A stretch of 64,000 nucleotides of DNA from Shinella fusca (lineage in GTDB: Bacteria > Pseudomonadota > Alphaproteobacteria > Rhizobiales > Rhizobiaceae). Of the stretch, positions 59,942 through 64,000 are shown in pieces. The notes under the pieces are model-generated. The model saw nothing but the letters and a program-made list of their open reading frames with translations. It made no database searches and was not told the origin of the DNA. Location of the stretch: the NCBI RefSeq assembly GCF_014203155.1, contig NZ_JACHIK010000001.1:416540-480539 (forward strand), written 5' to 3'. A program made the position numbers and the translations under genes. Position 1 is the stretch's first letter; each line of letters opens with the position of its first letter.

Positions 59942-60514
59942 TCACCAGCCGCCGCAGCTCCTGAGCTGGCGCGCATAGGCCATCGCCATGCCCGAGGCGC
60001 GCTTCGCGCCGGCCTTGGCCGTCGCGCTCCAGTTACCGCGCGCATAGCCGGAATGGCCGTGGTAGTAGGCGATGTAGAGCCGGTAGGTATCGTTGAGCGC
60101 GATGCCGTTCTGCCGGTTGCTCTGGCTGTGATACCAGGCGATGAAGCGGATCGCATCGCCGAAATCCGTGCGGCTCGCCGACCAGCGGCCCGTCTCGCGC
60201 TTGTAGCGCGTCCAGGTGCCGTCGAGCGCCTGCGAGAAGCCGAGCGCGCTCGACTGGCGCTTCCACGGAATGAAGCCGAACAGCTTGGTGCGCGGCGGGC
60301 GCGCATTATGCCGGAAGCCGGATTCGGCATAGATCGTCGCCATGAGAACGGGCACGGGCACGCCGTATTCCCGCTGGGCGCCATAGGCGGCTCGCCGCCA
60401 GTTGTCGAAAAAGCCGTCGCGCTGCTCGAAGATGGCACAGGCGTTCTGCGTGTGCCTCGGCACCGACGCGCAGCCGGCAAGCAGCAGGAGGACGACGATC
60501 AATACGCAACGCAT
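59942..60514 (-). CDS. SLT-domain lytic transglycosylase lipoprotein
   Basis: This 190-residue protein has a lipoprotein signal (MRCVLIVVLLLLAGC, lipidated cysteine at 15). The catalytic domain is lysozyme-like, with catalytic glutamate in MATIYAESGFRHNA near residue 64, ALGFSQALDGTWTRYKRETG near 89-108 and YYHGHSGYARG near 149. It should cleave peptidoglycan glycan strands in the periplasm, forming 1,6-anhydromuropeptides. It faces the LivK gene across a 300-bp promoter region. Confidence 0.88.
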   Translation of the reverse strand: MRCVLIVVLLLLAGCASVPRHTQNACAIFEQRDGFFDNWRRAAYGAQREYGVPVPVLMATIYAESGFRHNARPPRTKLFGFIPWKRQSSALGFSQALDGTWTRYKRETGRWSASRTDFGDAIRFIAWYHSQSNRQNGIALNDTYRLYIAYYHGHSGYARGNWSATAKAGAKRASGMAMAYARQLRSCGGW

Positions 60515-60814
60515 CGCAGTTCCTCGAGATTTCCGGATATTTATGAATGGTAAATCTTAACAATCCGTTTTGATTCAATTGCGAATTACCCCTTCCCATT
60601 CATGGCGATGATCGGCCTATCAAATATGCAAATGCATTATTTTGTTGCGCTTTTTGCCCTTCCGGCCTAATCAATCCGCAGCACGCCGGGCTTTTGCGCA
60701 CGATTGTTCCGGACCGTGAAAAACCCGCCCTGCCGGCAGCGGTCGGTCCATGCCGACGGGGCATGCGGCAGTTTGCGACCGGGCCTTTCCGGGCCCCAGT
60801 TCAGGAGAATGACC
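60515..60814. promoter_or_regulatory. Divergent promoter region of SLT lipoprotein and livK
   Basis: An AT-rich 300-bp gap. Toward livK, TTGCGC (60645-60650), a 17-base spacer and TAATCA (60668-60673) form a plausible promoter. Just upstream is the palindrome ATGCA-AA-TGCAT (60626-60637), a possible operator. The mRNA leader would be about 135 bases; I see no known riboswitch in it. Confidence 0.5.
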
Positions 60815-61921
60815 ATGAAGAAGAAGATTTTCGCGGGAGCCCTGCTTGCCGCTTCCGTCGCCTTTGCGCCGCTCGCCTATGCCGACATCACCGTCGGCCT
60901 CATCGCTCCGCTGACCGGCCCGGTCGCGGCCTATGGCGACCAGGTCAAGAACGGCGCGCAGGCCGCCGTCGACGAGATCAACAAGAACGGCGGCATCCTC
61001 GGCGAGCAGGTCGTGCTGAAGCTGACCGACGACGCGGGCGAGCCCAAGCAGGGCGTCTCGGCCGCCAACCAGATCGTCGGCGAAGGCATCCGCTTCGTCA
61101 TCGGCCCGGTCACCTCGGGCGTCGCCATCCCGGCTTCCGACGTGCTGGCGGAAAACGGCGTGCTGATGATCACCCCGACCGCGACCGCGCCGGACCTCAC
61201 GGCCCGCGGCCTCACCAACGTGCTGCGCACCTGCGGGCGCGACGACCAGCAGGCCGACGTCGCCGCCGCCTATGTCCTGAAGAACCTCAAGGACAAGAAG
61301 GTCGCCGTGATCCACGACAAGGGCGCCTACGGCAAGGGTCTCGCCGATGCCTTCAAGGCAGCGCTCAACAAGGGCGGCGTCAACGAAGTGCTCTACGATT
61401 CCGTCACCCCCGGCGAAAAGGACTTCAGCGCGCTCGTCACCCGCCTGAAGTCGGAAGGCGTCGAGGTCATCTACTTCGGCGGCTACCATCCGGAAGGCGG
61501 CCTGCTGGCCCGCCAGCTGAAGGACCTTTCGGTCGACGCCACGATCATCGGCGGCGAAGGCCTGTCGAACAGCGAATACTGGGCAATCGGCAACGACGCT
61601 GCGGCCGGCACGCTCTTCACCAACGCGTCCGACGCGCTGAAGAGCCCCGATTCGCAGGCCGCCGTCGCCGTGCTGAAGGAAAAGGGCATCCCGCCGGAAG
61701 CCTTCACGCTCAACGCCTATGCCGCCGTGGAGGTGCTGAAGGCCGGCATCGAGAAGGCCGGCTCGGCCGAAGACGCCGCCGCCGTCGCGACCGCACTCAA
61801 GTCCGGCGAAGCCATCCCGACCGCCATCGGCAAGCTCACCTACGGCGAGACGGGCGACCTCACCTCGCAGAGCTTCTCGCTCTTCAAATGGGAAGACGGC
61901 AAGATCGTCGCCGCCGAATAA
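60815..61921 (+). CDS. livK: Branched-chain amino acid ABC transporter substrate-binding protein
   Basis: This 368-residue exported binding protein has a signal peptide ([23 protein letters not shown]) and a class 1 Leu/Ile/Val-binding fold: [40 protein letters not shown] ligand loop near 95-115, and [20 protein letters not shown] near 213-232. The ATG at 60815 lies 7 bases after AGGAG, a better spacing than the ATG 6 bases earlier. No permease or ATPase genes follow, and a terminator comes straight after, so it works with a transporter encoded elsewhere, as is common in rhizobia. Confidence 0.92.
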   Translation: MKKKIFAGALLAASVAFAPLAYADITVGLIAPLTGPVAAYGDQVKNGAQAAVDEINKNGGILGEQVVLKLTDDAGEPKQGVSAANQIVGEGIRFVIGPVTSGVAIPASDVLAENGVLMITPTATAPDLTARGLTNVLRTCGRDDQQADVAAAYVLKNLKDKKVAVIHDKGAYGKGLADAFKAALNKGGVNEVLYDSVTPGEKDFSALVTRLKSEGVEVIYFGGYHPEGGLLARQLKDLSVDATIIGGEGLSNSEYWAIGNDAAAGTLFTNASDALKSPDSQAAVAVLKEKGIPPEAFTLNAYAAVEVLKAGIEKAGSAEDAAAVATALKSGEAIPTAIGKLTYGETGDLTSQSFSLFKWEDGKIVAAE

Positions 61922-61942
61922 GGTTCTGGCGACTGGAATGCG

Positions 61943-61972
61943 AAACGCCGGGGTGGAAGCCCCGGCGTTTTT
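61943..61972 (+). terminator. Rho-independent terminator after livK
   Basis: Stem AAACGCCGGGG / CCCCGGCGTTT, 6-base loop, followed by T residues (five in a row at 61968-61972), 21 bases downstream of the stop codon. Confidence 0.88.
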
Positions 61973-61996
61973 GTTTGTAGGCGCTGTGGCCGGGGC

Positions 61997-62140
61997 CGTG
62001 GATCCTCGGGTCAAGCCCGAGGATGACGAAAGAAGAGAAGGACGGTGACAAAAGCAGTCGTACCGCGTGCCGCACCCTTCAATAGGCGGGCAGCCTCTCC
62101 CCCTCTCCGTCATCCTCGGGCTTGACCCGAGGATCCACGC
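61997..62140. repeat. Palindromic repeat, GGATCCTCGGG family, copy 3
   Basis: Two inverted units, GTGGATCCTCGGGTCAAGCC through GATGACG at 61997-62027 and CGTCATCCTCGGGCTTGACC through GATCCACG at 62108-62140, face each other across about 80 bases. It is the best-preserved copy in the window and fills the gap between livK and the convergent hydrolase-family gene. Confidence 0.75.
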
Positions 62141-62165
62141 CTCACACACAAGGGCCGACCGCACC

Positions 62166-63812
62166 TCACCGCCCCACCCGGAACTTCTCCTTCAGCCGCG
62201 CCACATCCGCATCGCTCCAGTCCGTCACCCCCGTCACCGCGATCCACGGGTCGATGTAGTGCTCGCCGGCATAGACGTGCCCCAGCCCCATCGGCGTCGT
62301 CGTCGCCATGGCCATGTCGAGCGTCAGTTGCAGGAAGGTGACGACGGGATACCAGGCAAGGTCCGGCGAGACGTCCGGCCCGCGCGGCGAGGCCATCCAG
62401 TCCGGCTGGCGGTAGACGGAATAGGGGTCGTAGAAGACGATTGGGTCGCTCGCATATTGCAGGTAGACGATGCGCATCGGCCCCCAATGGTCGCCCGCCT
62501 CCGGCAGTACGTTGCGCTGGCTGGTGAAGCGCACGTAGGAGCCGTCGCGGAAGCGCGGCAACCAGGCGGGCGTGCCGGCATTGCGCTCGGCCGTCAGCTT
62601 GCGCCAGATGCGGCTCGGGAACGGCGGGCCCGCCCAGAGCGCCCCCTGATAGGGATCGCCGATCACCTCGAAGAGTTCCGCCGACTGTTCGGAGGAAAGC
62701 GCGCCGAGGCTGAGGCCGTAGAGATAGAGCTTCGGGCGACGGTCCTTCGGCAGGCCCGTCCAGTGACCGTAGACCGCACGGAAGAGCGCGCGCGCCGCCT
62801 CTGCGCCGTAGTCGGGCTCGGCCAGCAGCGACAGCCAGCTTGCGAGATACGAATACTGGATGGCGACGCTCGCGATGTCGCCGTGGTGCAGGTACTCGAC
62901 CGTGTCGATGCCCTCCGGATCGACCCAGCCCGTGCCGGTCGGCATGACGACGATCAGCGTCGAGCGCTCGAAGCCGCCGACACGGATCAATTCGTCGAGC
63001 GCGATCTTCGCCCGCGCCTCCGCCGTCCCGGCGGCGTTGAGGCCGGCATAGACGCGCAGCGGCTCCAGCGCCGGCTTGCCGGTGAAGGCGGAGATCTCCG
63101 CCGCCGTCGGCCCGCTCGCAACGAAGGAGCGTCCCATGCGGCCGAGCTCGTCCCAGTGGACCAGCGAGGCGGCGCTACCCGATTTCAACGGATCGGCCGG
63201 CGCGGCCGTGTCGGGCTCGATCAGCTCGTCGAGCCGGCGGAAGGAGGAATCGGCCGCATGCAGCACGAAGCGCACCAGAATCCCGTCGGCGAGCGTCCAG
63301 AAGAGCGTCGCGGCCAGCACGGTGCCGATGACATAGGAAAGCCGGCGCGGCGCCGCCCGGCGCGAGGTGCGGGCGAAGAGCCGGACGGCGAGCGCGAAGA
63401 GCCGCCCGAGCCCCAGCAGGACAAGGAAGACGGCAAGCGCGATCAGCCCGACATAGAGGGGATGCGCCGTCTCGATGGGCGGCAGGTGCATCAGCGTGCG
63501 GATGGAGTTCTGCCATTCGGCCGTGCGCCAGAGGAAGACGAGCACCACGACGGCGCAGACCCCACCTGCCGCCGCCTTCAGCCAAAGCCGCACGCGCCCC
63601 TCGGCCTCCGGCAGTTCCAGCCACAGCCAGAGCAGGCCGACAAGCACGCCGAGCCCGTAGCCGCAGGCCATGGCGACGCCCGACAAGAGGCCTTGCGTGA
63701 CATAGGTTCGCGGCAGGAGGCTGGGGGTGAGGGAAGCAGCGAAGAACAGCGTGCCGAGCACGAGGCCCGTCGCGGAAAAGGAGACGAGCAGACGCCAGAA
63801 CCATTCCCGCAC
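62166..63812 (-). CDS. Alpha/beta-hydrolase-family membrane protein
   Basis: This 548-residue protein has about five membrane helices in residues 8-185 and a C-terminal soluble domain with the nucleophile elbow GLSLG (YLYGLSLGALSSEQSAELFE near 350). It matches the family of predicted membrane alpha/beta hydrolases with a separate N-terminal membrane domain (PF15420/PF10081 type), whose substrate is unknown; lipid or ester hydrolysis is the general expectation. The start is GTG at 63812, with GGAGGGGCGGTCATC upstream. GDHWGPMRIVYLQYASDPIV near 442 is the other conserved block. Confidence 0.85.
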   Translation of the reverse strand: MREWFWRLLVSFSATGLVLGTLFFAASLTPSLLPRTYVTQGLLSGVAMACGYGLGVLVGLLWLWLELPEAEGRVRLWLKAAAGGVCAVVVLVFLWRTAEWQNSIRTLMHLPPIETAHPLYVGLIALAVFLVLLGLGRLFALAVRLFARTSRRAAPRRLSYVIGTVLAATLFWTLADGILVRFVLHAADSSFRRLDELIEPDTAAPADPLKSGSAASLVHWDELGRMGRSFVASGPTAAEISAFTGKPALEPLRVYAGLNAAGTAEARAKIALDELIRVGGFERSTLIVVMPTGTGWVDPEGIDTVEYLHHGDIASVAIQYSYLASWLSLLAEPDYGAEAARALFRAVYGHWTGLPKDRRPKLYLYGLSLGALSSEQSAELFEVIGDPYQGALWAGPPFPSRIWRKLTAERNAGTPAWLPRFRDGSYVRFTSQRNVLPEAGDHWGPMRIVYLQYASDPIVFYDPYSVYRQPDWMASPRGPDVSPDLAWYPVVTFLQLTLDMAMATTTPMGLGHVYAGEHYIDPWIAVTGVTDWSDADVARLKEKFRVGR

Positions 63813-63951
63813 GATGACCGCCCCTCCGCCAGCAACGGTGCGAGCCTCGCATGCCGGCGGTGATGGTGCAACTGCGCGCTACCCCTCATCCGGCTGCCGC
63901 CACCTTTGTAACTTCCCTTTGCCCGGGATTGGCGCTGTATTGCCGATTGCG

Positions 63952-64000
63952 GTGGCGGATGAGAGACCGCAGCACCTTTGGGACACCAAGCCCGTGGGAG
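63952..64000 (+). CDS. Possible 5' end of a gene cut by the window edge
   Basis: Two overlapping frames stay open to the window end: GTG at 63952 (VADERPQHLWDTKPVG) and ATG at 63959 (MRDRSTFGTPSPWE). Neither has a strong ribosome site and neither fragment is long enough to identify. The preceding 50 bases could hold a promoter. I cannot choose between the frames. Confidence 0.25.
   Translation, partial: MADERPQHLWDTKPVG

Overview
The window looks like a chromosomal segment of a Rhizobiales alphaproteobacterium, probably Rhizobiaceae. Evidence is the GC-rich coding style, the many ABC importers with their own substrate-binding proteins, small families such as DUF1328, DUF3606 and DUF1428, a RecX with a GTG start, and two families of palindromic intergenic repeats typical of that order. 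I cannot name the species. Genes are densely packed, often with 1-11 bp overlaps, so operon calls are fairly safe.

Layout. 1-5448: polyamine-type ABC importer (binding protein cut by the window edge, ATPase, two permeases) followed by an aminobutyraldehyde dehydrogenase. 5461-6450: repeat element and two small membrane proteins. 6447-13157: an operon of two FAD/GcvT-type amine dehydrogenases and a PEP-mutase/isocitrate-lyase-family enzyme, with a divergent LysR regulator and a clear LysR box between them. 13222-14765: zinc-ribbon protein, short-chain dehydrogenase, small conserved-looking protein. 14936-18936: an eptA-regulator-sensor operon arranged like pmrCAB, with a long palindrome and a divergent 47-residue membrane peptide. 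18940-22755: sulfate importer operon sbp-cysT-cysW-cysA. 23040-31818: a GST, small exported proteins, a two-component system followed by a GlcG/HbpS-type exported protein, two tiny soluble proteins, an MFS carrier, a TPR/winged-helix regulator with a beta-propeller protein, and a DUF1989 protein. 31945-35399: a metB-like gene, recX and otsA.

35403-46371 is a coherent uptake locus: two related binding proteins, a fused two-domain permease, an ATPase, an inositol-monophosphatase-type enzyme and a metallophosphoesterase, facing a divergent response regulator/sensor pair. The binding proteins resemble the AfuA sugar-phosphate type more than iron binders, so I suggest uptake and dephosphorylation of a phosphorylated sugar or polyol. 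46375-49770 holds a shikimate-dehydrogenase-like gene with an altered substrate motif, a GMC oxidoreductase and a divergent AraC regulator.

49789-56791 is a foreign element inserted at the 3' end of a tRNA-Ile2(CAU) gene and bounded by 14-bp direct repeats. It carries mobC, a truncated relaxase, an AbiE toxin-antitoxin pair, an ArdC-like antirestriction protein, a low-GC unknown gene and an AlbA_2/ATPase protein behind a perfect 20-bp inverted repeat. No integrase is visible, so it looks like an immobilised remnant. 56778-64000 returns to chromosomal genes: tRNA, SIMPL-domain protein, an exported basic protein whose upstream DNA shares the eptA motif, housekeeping small proteins, an SLT lipoprotein, a solitary LivK-type binding protein and an alpha/beta-hydrolase-family membrane protein.
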